Below, piece by piece: positions 14,069 through 21,453 of a stretch of 34,094 bases of DNA; positions within the stretch are counted from its first letter, which is position 1, and each line of letters begins with the position of its first letter. The stretch is from assembly GCA_040307715.1 (NCBI GenBank), contig JAWRJC010000035.1, positions 1-34,094 of the forward strand. Reading direction: 5' to 3'. The notes beneath the pieces are model-generated. The model was not told where the DNA came from. It did not search any database and worked only from the letters and a program-made list of their open reading frames with translations. Source of the stretch: RUG13615 sp040307715. Lineage in GTDB: Bacteria > Bacillota > Clostridia > Peptostreptococcales > Anaerovoracaceae. The translations under genes were made by a program, and so were the position numbers.

Positions 14069-15268
14069 TCAGGAGAGCGCAGTCTCGAGGAATCCTTTCA
14101 GGTCTGCGACCGGCAGTCTTTTCAGTTCGCACCGGCCGGCCCTTATGGGGATCACGAGGTTGATCGTATCCGCCGAGCGCTTTTTATCTTTCATAGTGTA
14201 AGTATACAACGTATCCGCGTCATACGGATAGACCAGCCGGTAACCGAGCGCAAAAAGCAGGCTGCCGAGCCTGGTACCGACGTCTTCTTCCGACCAGCCG
14301 AGCGCGGAAGCCGCTTTGGCGCACAGGTACATGCCGGAGGCGACGGCGTGTCCGTGGGTCACTTCGTAGTCCGAAGCGCCTTCGACGGCATGCCCGATGG
14401 TGTGCCCGAAGTTGAGCAGCTGCCGGGCGCCGTTATCGCGTTCGTCTTCTTCGACGAGTTTTTGCTTGAGGCCGATGGCCGCGGTGATGACGCGGGTGAG
14501 CATCTCCGGAGAGCGGAGCCGCTTCCAGACGGCCGGACCGGCGAGGAGCGATTCCAGATCCTCCAGCAGCGGTGCATCGCCGATGACACCGCACTTGATC
14601 GCTTCCGCAAGCCCGTCGAGCAGGATCTCTTCGGACAAGGTGTACAGGAATCCCTCGTGGATGACGACCAGTGCGGGCTGATGGAACGCACCGGCGAGGT
14701 TTTTGCCGGCTGCGAGGTCGATCGCCGTCTTGCCGCCGACCGAACTGTCCACGCACGCGAGCAGGGTCGTGGGTACCTGGATGTAGCGGATGCCGCGCAG
14801 GTACGTTGCGGCGAGGAATCCGCCCAGATCTCCGATGACGCCGCCGCCCAGGGCGATCAGTACATCGCTGCGGGTAAAGCCGTTTTTCGCGAGTTGTTCC
14901 AGTCCGCAGCTGAAGTTGTCCAGAGATTTGCTCGTCTCGCCCGGCGGGACGATGAACCGCACGCTGTCTTTCTGGAGGGGACCGAGCGCATCGAGGAAGG
15001 TGTCCCCATAGAGCTCGTTCACGGTCTCATCCGTGAGCAGGAAGATGCGGGGCAGTGCCGGCGCATTGTTGCTTTCAGTGGCTGTGCAGCCCGCCGCAGC
15101 CTCTTTGGAAACGCCGAGGAACGCGGCGACTTCTTTTGCCGCTTCCGCCGCCGGCAGATACGGGTTGACCTGCGGACCGTATTCATCCTCATGCTTGGAC
15201 GAGGCTTCAAAGATCCGCACGTCGTAAGCCGGTGCCGTTTTGATCTGTATCGTTCTCACAGGATCCAT
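14069..15268 (-). CDS. aroB: 3-dehydroquinate synthase
   Basis: This 399-residue NAD- and metal-dependent enzyme makes 3-dehydroquinate from DAHP. It shows PPGETSKS near 108, the nucleotide loop ALGGGVIGDLGGFLAATYLRG at about 139-159, VPTTLLACVDSSVGGKTAIDL at 165-185, and metal ligands in NFGHTIGHAVE and THGHAVASGM. It is about 40 residues longer than usual, through an N-terminal stretch at about 25-70 (Ala/Glu-rich) that I do not recognise. The ATG lies 2 bases after the tyrA stop, with only a weak AAGG as ribosome binding site, so translation may be coupled to tyrA. Confidence 0.94.
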   Translation of the reverse strand: MDPVRTIQIKTAPAYDVRIFEASSKHEDEYGPQVNPYLPAAEAAKEVAAFLGVSKEAAAGCTATESNNAPALPRIFLLTDETVNELYGDTFLDALGPLQKDSVRFIVPPGETSKSLDNFSCGLEQLAKNGFTRSDVLIALGGGVIGDLGGFLAATYLRGIRYIQVPTTLLACVDSSVGGKTAIDLAAGKNLAGAFHQPALVVIHEGFLYTLSEEILLDGLAEAIKCGVIGDAPLLEDLESLLAGPAVWKRLRSPEMLTRVITAAIGLKQKLVEEDERDNGARQLLNFGHTIGHAVEGASDYEVTHGHAVASGMYLCAKAASALGWSEEDVGTRLGSLLFALGYRLVYPYDADTLYTYTMKDKKRSADTINLVIPIRAGRCELKRLPVADLKGFLETALS

Positions 15269-15270
15269 AC

Positions 15271-16110
15271 TTAGAACCTTTCGTTATCGATTTCTTCTTT
15301 GCGCAGGCGGCCCTCGCGGAGAAGCTTGCGCAGCTGCTCAGGATCGTTGCCGCGGATGGCGTCGCTGTAATCCTGCAGGTTGGCGATGATCGTGTCGATT
15401 TCATCAGCGAGGTTGCCGGGGTTCTCCAGGAAGAGTTCTGTCCACATGTCTTCGTTGAGTTTGGCGACGCGGGTCAGGTCTTTGTAGCTGCCCGCCGAAA
15501 AACCGGCGTGGTTCGCCGCGGTCGGGCTCTTGATGTACGCGCTCGACACGACGTGCGCGAGCTGCGAGGTAAAGGCAATCATCCGGTCGTGTTCTTCCGG
15601 CGTCGTGATCTGGACGTTGGTGAAACCGATGGAGACCAGCAGTTTTTTCAGCCGGTCCACGACTGCGATCGGGGTGCCGGTGGGCGGCACGAGGATCATG
15701 CTGGCGTTGTTGAAGAGCGCTTTGCGGGCGTACTCAAACCCGGAGTGCTCCAACCCCGCCATGGGGTGGCCGCCGATAAAGTAAAAGCCGTTCTCTTTGG
15801 CAAGCGATTCCCCGACAGGACAGATGGTTCCCTTCACACCGCACGTATCCATGACGATCGCGTCCTTCTTGAAAACGCCGGCGTATTTTTCGAGCGTCTC
15901 GCGGGTCGCCTCCGGATAGAGGGCGATGATGACGAGGTCGCACATGGGAATCATTTCAGGGGTGAGTTCCTCCTCAATCGCGTTGACGAGTTTCGCGCGC
16001 TGGACGACTTCCGGGTTGGTGTCAAACCCGTATACGGTGTCGTCTGTGAGCTGGTTGAGTGCTTTGGCCATGCTGCCTCCGATGAGGCCGAGGCCGATCA
16101 CGCCGATCAT
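15271..16110 (-). CDS. tyrA: Prephenate dehydrogenase
   Basis: This 279-residue NAD(P)-dependent enzyme oxidises prephenate to 4-hydroxyphenylpyruvate, the tyrosine branch. The Rossmann loop GLGLIGGS is at 6-13. DTCGVKGTI and GGHPMAGLEHSGFEYAR are characteristic, with the catalytic His in the latter. There is no ACT domain at the end, so feedback control by tyrosine must come from elsewhere, plausibly from the Tyr-codon leader upstream and from AroF. AAAGGAG lies 7 bases before the ATG. It follows aroF by 2 bases. Confidence 0.94.
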   Translation of the reverse strand: MIGVIGLGLIGGSMAKALNQLTDDTVYGFDTNPEVVQRAKLVNAIEEELTPEMIPMCDLVIIALYPEATRETLEKYAGVFKKDAIVMDTCGVKGTICPVGESLAKENGFYFIGGHPMAGLEHSGFEYARKALFNNASMILVPPTGTPIAVVDRLKKLLVSIGFTNVQITTPEEHDRMIAFTSQLAHVVSSAYIKSPTAANHAGFSAGSYKDLTRVAKLNEDMWTELFLENPGNLADEIDTIIANLQDYSDAIRGNDPEQLRKLLREGRLRKEEIDNERF

Positions 16111-16112
16111 AG

Positions 16113-17132
16113 TTAAACTCCTTTGTGGTACTGGTACGAGTATGGACGAATCGCCTTGACCGCGCCCATCAGATCCGAGAACTCCTCGGGTTTGAGCGAC
16201 TGGGCGCCGTCGGAGAGAGCGTGTGCCGGGTCGTTGTGGACCTCGATCATCAGGCCGTCTGCACCGGCCGCTGTAGCTGCGAGTGCCATCGGTCTGACCA
16301 GCGCTGCGATGCCTGTGCCGTGGCTCGGATCGACGATGACCGGCAGGTGCGTTTGTTTCTTGAGGTATGGGACCGCCGACAGATCCAGCGTGTTGCGGGT
16401 CGCCCGCTCGAAGGTGCGGATGCCGCGCTCGCAGAGGATGACTTTCTCATTGCCGCCGGCCATGATGTATTCGGCGCTCATGAGGAACTCCTCGAGAGTG
16501 TTGGCCAGGCCGCGCTTCAGGAGGATCGGCTTGTCCATCGTGCCGAGCTCCTTCAGAAGTTCGAAGTTCTGCATGTTGCGGGCGCCGACCTGGATGACGT
16601 CGACGTTCTCGAACAGCGGCAGGTGGTTGATATCCATGACCTCCGTGACGATGGGGAGACCGGATGCTTCTTTCGCCGCCTCGAGCATCTCGATGCCCTT
16701 GGCGCGCAGCCCCTGGAACGCGTACGGCGACGTACGCGGTTTGAACGCGCCGCCGCGGAGCATGCCCGCACCGGCCGCCTTGACGTCGATGGCTACCCCG
16801 CAGATCTGTTCGGTGGATTCGACGGAGCAGGGGCCTGCAATGACCTGGAAATGCCCGCCGCCGATCTTGGCGCCGCCGATGTCGATGATGGTGTCCAGCG
16901 GGTGGAACTTGCGGTTGGCATTCTTAAACGGTTCCTGGATGCGGGCGACACGGTCGACGATGTCGAGCGCCTCGATCAGGGACATATCCACCTTTGTGGT
17001 GTCGCCGACGAGCCCCATGATGGTGGTGCTTTCGCCTTTGCTCCAGTGGATGTCGAGCCCCATGCCTTTGAGCCAGTCGGTCAGATTGGTGAGCTGTTTC
17101 TGATCCGGGTTTTCTTTGAGTACGATGATCAT
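16113..17132 (-). CDS. aroF: DAHP synthase, AroF/AroG I-beta type
   Basis: This 339-residue enzyme joins PEP and erythrose-4-phosphate, the first step of the pathway. An N-terminal domain of about 75 residues with ferredoxin-like pattern (IIVLKENPDQKQLTNLTDWL) is followed by the barrel. IAGPCSVES has metal ligand Cys102, KPRTSPYAFQG binds PEP, and DPSHGTG is also present. The N-terminal domain is known in this subfamily to mediate feedback inhibition by aromatic amino acids. AAGGAG stands 7 bases before the ATG at 17132; a longer frame to 17153 would start at TTG upstream of it. It is the first enzyme gene of the aro operon and lies behind the attenuator. Confidence 0.95.
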   Translation of the reverse strand: MIIVLKENPDQKQLTNLTDWLKGMGLDIHWSKGESTTIMGLVGDTTKVDMSLIEALDIVDRVARIQEPFKNANRKFHPLDTIIDIGGAKIGGGHFQVIAGPCSVESTEQICGVAIDVKAAGAGMLRGGAFKPRTSPYAFQGLRAKGIEMLEAAKEASGLPIVTEVMDINHLPLFENVDVIQVGARNMQNFELLKELGTMDKPILLKRGLANTLEEFLMSAEYIMAGGNEKVILCERGIRTFERATRNTLDLSAVPYLKKQTHLPVIVDPSHGTGIAALVRPMALAATAAGADGLMIEVHNDPAHALSDGAQSLKPEEFSDLMGAVKAIRPYSYQYHKGV

Positions 17133-17213
17133 GGTGAGTCTCCTTCTTAGCAATAACTCTCTTTCTTATTCACATTTCACATGGCAGCGGCAAGCCGCGA
17201 GGCAGGCCGCTTA

Positions 17214-17251
17214 TGAAAAAACTCTGCGAAGCGGATCCGCCTCACAGAGTT
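17214..17251 (-). terminator. Attenuator terminator before aroF
   Basis: On the minus strand AACTCTGTGAGGC (17251-17239) pairs with GCTTCGCAGAGTT (17232-17220) to give a stem of about 13 pairs around a short GGATCC-containing loop, followed by a T-run. It lies between the leader peptide and aroF, about 80 bases before the gene, so it must be regulated or leaky for the operon to be expressed. Confidence 0.85.
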
Positions 17252-17295
17252 CATCAAGCTTTTTCATCCGATGCACCTGTTACAGCAAAACCGCT

Positions 17296-17361
17296 CTACC
17301 GTTTCTGTCCGGCAAAGTAGTAATAGTAGTTTTCTGCTGTGAACCAGGTGTTCCTCTTCAT
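17296..17361 (-). CDS. Tyr-rich leader peptide of the aro operon
   Basis: A 21-codon reading frame starts at ATG 17361 with GGAGAAGG about 8-12 bases upstream and ends in TAG. Its middle is ENYYYYF: four Tyr codons in a row followed by Phe, with Trp and another Phe earlier. It lies about 50 bases after a strong promoter and 45 bases before a strong terminator. Ahead of DAHP synthase and prephenate dehydrogenase, this is the classical layout of ribosome-mediated attenuation. When charged Tyr-tRNA is scarce, the ribosome would stall on the Tyr run and an alternative fold would spare the terminator. CAGCAGAAAAC within the leader can pair with GTTTTGCTG just after it, forming the expected first hairpin. 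Confidence 0.8.
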   Translation of the reverse strand: MKRNTWFTAENYYYYFAGQKR

Positions 17362-17409
17362 TGTTTGTTTCCTTCTCCGCACATTGCGCGGAACTGCAAA
17401 TTTGAATTC

Positions 17410-17438
17410 AATATAGCACTTCGCAAAAGTTGCGTCAA
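17410..17438 (-). promoter_or_regulatory. Promoter of the aro operon
   Basis: On the minus strand TTGACG (17438-17433), a 17-base spacer and TATATT (17415-17410) form a near-consensus promoter about 50 bases before the leader peptide ATG. Confidence 0.85.
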
Positions 17439-17518
17439 GTGGAGCCGGCGACGGGAAATGAACGGTGTTCGATCGAATCATTCCGAGCGGGCAGGTCAAG
17501 TGTCGGAAATGGGCGATT

Positions 17519-17550
17519 CCCTTGTCATTGCAAGGGTAAAATGGTATAGT
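17519..17550 (+). promoter_or_regulatory. Promoter of the cobalamin/siroheme operon
   Basis: TTGTCA (17522-17527), a 17-base spacer and TATAGT (17545-17550), with TG before the -10 box, make a good promoter. CCCTTG (17519-17524) and CAAGGG (17531-17536) form an inverted repeat over the -35 box, a possible operator. The transcript would open with a hairpin GACCCCC-GAC-GGGGGTC at 17566-17582. Confidence 0.75.
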
Positions 17551-17603
17551 TGATGGGATAGAGAGGACCCCCGACGGGGGTCACGGAACCGACCATAAAA
17601 ATT

Positions 17604-17812
17604 GTCACAGGTGCCGTGCCGATGCGGAATCGCTTTGCAGCCGTTTCCGGCGGCCGGTGAAAAGGGAAGCAGGTGCAAATCCTGCACGAACTCGTCACTG
17701 TATTGGAAGGGGATGTCCGGAAGGGGCCGGGCGTCACGGACGGCCAGCAGCCACTGGGAGACCGGGAAGGCGGCCGTACGATCCTCCTGAGTCAGGAGAC
17801 CTGCCTGTGTAT
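17604..17812 (+). ncRNA. Cobalamin (B12) riboswitch aptamer
   Basis: Conserved blocks of the cobalamin riboswitch are readable in order. They are CACAGGTGCC opening the basal stem, GGTGAAAAGGGAAGC near 17656, GGTGCAAATCCTGC with CACTG after it, the B12 box GCCACTGG at 17750-17757, GGGAAGGC at 17764 and GTCAGGAGACCTGCCTGTG closing the basal stem. It would bind adenosyl- or another cobalamin and turn the downstream operon off through the terminator at 17882. The operon makes early cobalamin precursors, which fits feedback control. Confidence 0.9.
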
Positions 17813-17881
17813 AGGAGCGGACTGCGCAGAAGGCGCGGTGCGATTCCGCCACGAGTAACTGGCAATGTAAGACCGACCGGC
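17813..17881 (+). promoter_or_regulatory. Expression platform with aptamer-like element
   Basis: Behind the full aptamer, the segment GAAGGCGCGGTGCGATTCCG followed by CCACGAGTAACTG at 17829-17861 resembles the aptamer's own GAAGCAGGTGCAAATCCTGC core. It may be the remnant or start of a second, shortened aptamer, or simply part of the switching helix. The fold cannot be settled by eye. Confidence 0.4.
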
Positions 17882-17916
17882 AGATGCCTTTTGCTACGTG
17901 CAGGGGGCATCTTTTA
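17882..17916 (+). terminator. Riboswitch-controlled terminator
   Basis: AGATGCC (17882-17888) pairs with GGCATCT (17906-17912), with an inner GC/GC pairing, followed by TTTTAT. It stands 21 bases before the hemB start and is the likely off-switch of the riboswitch. Confidence 0.75.
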
Positions 17917-17936
17917 TATTGAAAGGGGAACTTGAT

Positions 17937-18920
17937 ATGGATCTGACCATCAGACCGAGAAGACTGCGGGGCAGTGAGACGCTGCGCCGGATGGTCCGTG
18001 AGACGCGGGTGGATGCAGCATCGCTGATCTATCCGATGTTTGTCATGGACGGAGAGAATAAAGTGGATGAAATCCCGTCCCTGCCGGGGCAGTTCCGGTA
18101 CACGGTGGACCGCATGGACGAAGAACTGGACCGCCTCGAAAAGGCGGGCGTCAATGCAGTGATGTTCTTCGGCATTCCGGCGGTCAAAGATGAAGTCGGT
18201 TCGCAGGCGTACAGCCCGGACGGCATCGTGCAGAGAGCGCTCCGCCACGCCAGAGAATCGCATCCGGACATGTACCTGATCACCGATGTCTGCATGTGCG
18301 AATACACATCACACGGCCACTGCGGTGTGCTCTGCGACCAGTATGTCGACAACGACGCGTCTCTTGCGCTGCTCGCGCAGACGGCGCTGTCCCACGTGGA
18401 AGCCGGCGCTGACATGGTCGCGCCGTCCGATATGATGGACGGCCGCGTGCGCGCGATCCGCGAGGTGCTCGATGTAAGCGGGCATGTCACCACCCCGATC
18501 ATGTCCTATGCGGTCAAATACGCGTCCGCCTTCTACGGTCCGTTCCGCGATGCGGCAGGTTCGGCACCGGCGTTCGGCGATCGCAAGACCTACCAGATGG
18601 ATCCCCACAACCGCCACGAAGGCATCAAGGAAGCGCTCCTCGATGTCGAAGAAGGGGCGGACATTATCATGGTCAAGCCGGCCATGTCCTACCTCGACAT
18701 GATCCGCGATGTGCGTGACCGCATCGAAGTGCCGGTGGCGGCGTACAGCGTGAGCGGCGAGTACGCGATGGTCAAGGCGGCGGCAGCGAACGGCTGGATC
18801 GACGAAGAGCGCATCATGTGCGAGATGGCGACCGGTGTCTACCGCGCCGGCGCGTCCATCCTGCTGACCTACTACGCAAAAGAGCTCGCAGCGTGCATCC
18901 GCGAAGGCAAGATTGGTTGA
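17937..18920 (+). CDS. hemB: Porphobilinogen synthase (ALA dehydratase)
   Basis: This 327-residue enzyme condenses two 5-aminolevulinate molecules to porphobilinogen. The zinc site DVCMCEYTSHGHCG holds Cys119, Cys121 and Cys129. The active-site lysines are Lys194 (SYAVKYASAFYGPFRDA) and Lys247 (IMVKPAMSYLD). Length is normal. I chose the ATG at 17937 behind GAAAGGGGAA; an earlier in-frame start at 17898 lies within the terminator. It is the first gene of the B12-riboswitch operon, so precursor supply here seems dedicated to corrinoids and siroheme rather than to heme. Confidence 0.96.
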   Translation: MDLTIRPRRLRGSETLRRMVRETRVDAASLIYPMFVMDGENKVDEIPSLPGQFRYTVDRMDEELDRLEKAGVNAVMFFGIPAVKDEVGSQAYSPDGIVQRALRHARESHPDMYLITDVCMCEYTSHGHCGVLCDQYVDNDASLALLAQTALSHVEAGADMVAPSDMMDGRVRAIREVLDVSGHVTTPIMSYAVKYASAFYGPFRDAAGSAPAFGDRKTYQMDPHNRHEGIKEALLDVEEGADIIMVKPAMSYLDMIRDVRDRIEVPVAAYSVSGEYAMVKAAAANGWIDEERIMCEMATGVYRAGASILLTYYAKELAACIREGKIG

Positions 18921-18925
18921 CCTAA

Positions 18926-20134
18926 ATGACAACACTCATCCCTGTCGACAATACCTGGCTTCTGTTTGCCATCCTGACCGTCATCGCGGCCGGGGCTATT
19001 TGGCTGGAACAGACTTATAAATGGGCGGCCAGAATGTCCGGCTGTGTGATCTGCCTGATCGCGGCGATGCTGCTCGCGAATCTCCGGATCATCCCGACGG
19101 ACGCGCCTGCCTATGATTTTGTGTGGGGCTACGTCGTCCCGCTGGCGATCCCGTTCCTGCTGTTCAAGGCGGACATCCGCAAGATCTGGCGAGAGAGCGG
19201 CCGCATGTTCGGGATCTTCCTGATCAGCAGCGTCGGCACCCTGTGCGGCGGCGTACTGGCATTCCAGCTGCTGAAAGGCGCGCTCGGCTACGAGACAGCT
19301 AAGAGCGCTGCGGCGATGTTCACCGGCACCTATGTTGGCGGTTCTGTCAATCTGGTGGCGATGTCCGATACGACCGGGGCTGCCGGCGATCTTGTCTCTG
19401 CCGCGATCGTGGCGGACAATCTTCTGATGGTCCTGTACTTCTTCCTGCTCGTGGCGATGCCCGCGATGCGCTGGGTGCGCAAAGTCTACAGGCATCCGTT
19501 TATCGATGCGCTCGACGCTGCGGAATGGGAGTACGGCACAGGCAATGCGGCGGCCGACCACTGGAAAGCAAAGCCGGTCTCGCTGCAGGATATTTCGAAA
19601 GGGTTTGCCGTGGCGATCGCGATCGTGGCGGTTTCCAAAATGCTGGCGGGATTCTTCTCGGAACTGATCCCCACCGTCAACTTTGCGCTGGCGCTTCTGA
19701 ACGGTCTGCTGGGCAACCAGTACCTGCTGATCACGACGATCACGGCGGCGCTCGCTACGCTTCTGCCGAAACAAATCGGTGCCATCGGCGGCGCACAGGA
19801 AACAGGCACCTTCCTGATCCACATCTTCTTTGCCGTCATCGGCGCACCGGCGTCGATCTATCTGATCGTGACCAAAGCGCCGCTGCTGCTGGCGTTCGCG
19901 GCGATCATCATCTGCATGAACATGCTGTTCTCGCTGGGCTTCGGCAAACTGTTCAAGTACTCCATTGAGGAGATCACCGTTGCATCCAATGCCAACATCG
20001 GCGGACCGACGACCGCGGCAGCCTTCGCGATCGCGAAGCGCTGGCCGGAACTGGTGCTGCCGGCGATCCTGGTCGGGACGCTCGGCTACGTCATCGGCAA
20101 CTATTACGGTGTGTTCCTGTTCACCCTGTTCTAG
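18926..20134 (+). CDS. DUF819 family membrane protein
   Basis: This 402-residue integral membrane protein has about ten to eleven hydrophobic segments. It shows Gly-rich stretches typical of the DUF819 (YjcL-like) family: MFTGTYVGGSVNLVAMSD near 132-150 and SNANIGGPTTAAAFAIAKRW near 352-371. These two related motifs, one in each half, suggest an inverted-repeat transporter fold. The substrate is unknown. It starts 5 bases after hemB and is under the same riboswitch, so a link to tetrapyrrole or cobalt/corrinoid metabolism is plausible but only by context. The ribosome binding site is weak, suggesting translational coupling. Confidence 0.8.
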   Translation: MTTLIPVDNTWLLFAILTVIAAGAIWLEQTYKWAARMSGCVICLIAAMLLANLRIIPTDAPAYDFVWGYVVPLAIPFLLFKADIRKIWRESGRMFGIFLISSVGTLCGGVLAFQLLKGALGYETAKSAAAMFTGTYVGGSVNLVAMSDTTGAAGDLVSAAIVADNLLMVLYFFLLVAMPAMRWVRKVYRHPFIDALDAAEWEYGTGNAAADHWKAKPVSLQDISKGFAVAIAIVAVSKMLAGFFSELIPTVNFALALLNGLLGNQYLLITTITAALATLLPKQIGAIGGAQETGTFLIHIFFAVIGAPASIYLIVTKAPLLLAFAAIIICMNMLFSLGFGKLFKYSIEEITVASNANIGGPTTAAAFAIAKRWPELVLPAILVGTLGYVIGNYYGVFLFTLF

Positions 20135-20149
20135 GGCCGGAGCAGTGAT

Positions 20150-20836
20150 TTGATATCCGCTATGAATGACACTTGTACAGTACAGATCTATACAGCGGAC
20201 GGAACCTTTTCCTCCGGTCAGCTTGCGCTGCTCGCACAGCTGGCGGTGCGGTATGGGAACGGGACCGTGCGGCCGAATAACAGCCGGCTGGTATCGATGC
20301 CTTCTGTGAAGACGGCCGATCTTGAGGCGCTTCAGGAATCGCTGGCCGCGGAAGGTCTGCGCACGGCGCTGCTCGCGCAGGACTTCAAGCCGGTGGTGTT
20401 TTGCCGCGGTCTCGGGTGCCGGCACGGGCAGATCGATACGATCTCGCTGGCTGCGAAGATCGAAGAGCGATTCCTTGCGGCATACGAAACGGGATTGCCG
20501 CACAAGTTCCGCATCGCCGTCTGCGGGTGCATCAACAACTGCGCCAAGGCCGACCTCTGTGACGTCGGCATCGTGGGATGGCAGCACGGCTACAAGGTCT
20601 TCCTCGGCGGCCAGTGGGGGAAGAAGCACAGCGCCGGCAAAGAGGCGGCTGTGTTACAATGCGAAGAGGAGGCGCTCGCGCTCATCGGCCGGGCACTGGA
20701 TCTGTATCAGAAAGAAGGAAAACCGCGGGAGCGGTTTGGAGATATGCTCGGCCGGCTGGGAAGCGGGGTATTCGGTACGCTGACGGCAGACGGGGCATCG
20801 CAAGGCGTGAACGCGGCAGGAGGCGAAGAGAAGTGA
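20150..20836 (+). CDS. Small siroheme/4Fe-4S sulfite-reductase-like protein
   Basis: This 228-residue protein matches half of a nitrite/sulfite reductase. A ferredoxin-like half domain at about 15-75 (GQLALLAQLAVRYGNGTVRPNNSRLVSM) is followed by a cofactor domain with CRGLGC and CGCINNCAKADLCDVGIVG. The latter matches the GCxNxC part of the siroheme-Fe4S site. The first Cys pair is spaced x4 rather than the usual x5. The C-terminal 40 residues are Gly-rich and look disordered. I take the TTG at 20150 because GGAG is 7 bases upstream; the ATG at 20162 is the alternative. Next to a precorrin-2 dehydrogenase, it may bind or help handle siroheme. True reductase activity is uncertain. Confidence 0.7.
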   Translation: MISAMNDTCTVQIYTADGTFSSGQLALLAQLAVRYGNGTVRPNNSRLVSMPSVKTADLEALQESLAAEGLRTALLAQDFKPVVFCRGLGCRHGQIDTISLAAKIEERFLAAYETGLPHKFRIAVCGCINNCAKADLCDVGIVGWQHGYKVFLGGQWGKKHSAGKEAAVLQCEEEALALIGRALDLYQKEGKPRERFGDMLGRLGSGVFGTLTADGASQGVNAAGGEEK

Positions 20837-21453
20837 AGAGTTTTCCCTTCATAATGGATATTGAGAATAAGCGATTCCTGATCGTCGGCGGCGGCAGGAC
20901 CGCGGCGCGCAAACTGGGCACGCTGCGCAAGTTTGACGCACAGGTGACGGTCATCGCTCAGAAGACAGATACTCAGGAAGAGGATGGTGTGCGCGTTCTT
21001 CAAAAGGCGTTTGAAGAGGCGGACCTCGCCGGCATGGACTACGTCATCGCGGCGACCGGCAGCGATGAGACGGATGCAAAGATCGCGGCGCTCTGCAAGG
21101 CGCGGGGCATCCCGGTCAACACCACGGGGGACGCTGAGCAGGGAGATTTCTATCTGCCGGCAACCATCAAGGAAGGACCGCTGATCGTGGCGGTTTCCAC
21201 GTCGGGCACCAGCCCGGCTTTTGCGCGGAAGATGCGGCAGGAGATCGAGAAAGAACTCCCGCCGGACATCGGGGAGATCCTGGAGCGGATCGGTTCGTTC
21301 CGCAAGGACCTGATGCAGCGCATTCCCACGCAGGAAAAACGGCAGGCTGCCTACGAGGAGATCCTCGGTTGGCTGCTTGCGGATCACAACCAGACAGACG
21401 ATGAAGTGATCGAACAGATCATTACGCATTACGAAACAGAGGCAAACGAATGA
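20833..21453 (+). CDS. Precorrin-2 dehydrogenase (SirC/Met8-type)
   Basis: This 206-residue protein oxidises precorrin-2 to sirohydrochlorin with NAD and, in some members, inserts iron. Rossmann loop LIVGGGRTAARK is near 16-27. VIAATGSDETDAKIAALCKARGIPVNTTGDAEQGDFYLPATI is the family core, with catalytic-type Asp at about 103, and SGTSPAFARKMRQEIE follows. The start is GTG at 20833, with AGGAGG 9 bases upstream; its GTGA overlaps the previous stop. Its own stop overlaps hemC by 4 bases. It corresponds to the N-terminal half of CysG without the methyltransferase, which is encoded separately by cobA-hemD downstream. Confidence 0.9.
   Translation: MKSFPFIMDIENKRFLIVGGGRTAARKLGTLRKFDAQVTVIAQKTDTQEEDGVRVLQKAFEEADLAGMDYVIAATGSDETDAKIAALCKARGIPVNTTGDAEQGDFYLPATIKEGPLIVAVSTSGTSPAFARKMRQEIEKELPPDIGEILERIGSFRKDLMQRIPTQEKRQAAYEEILGWLLADHNQTDDEVIEQIITHYETEANE

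Noticed and set aside
17133..17438. T-box riboswitch before aroF
   Set aside because: The conserved T-box sequence and specifier arm are absent; the leader peptide with a Tyr run explains the terminator better.
17496..18263. 255-codon leftward frame over the riboswitch and hemB
   Set aside because: Antisense to a structured RNA and a clear hemB gene.
18872..20629. 585-codon leftward frame opposite the DUF819 gene
   Set aside because: His/Arg/Gln-rich antisense frame of a membrane protein; no independent evidence of coding.
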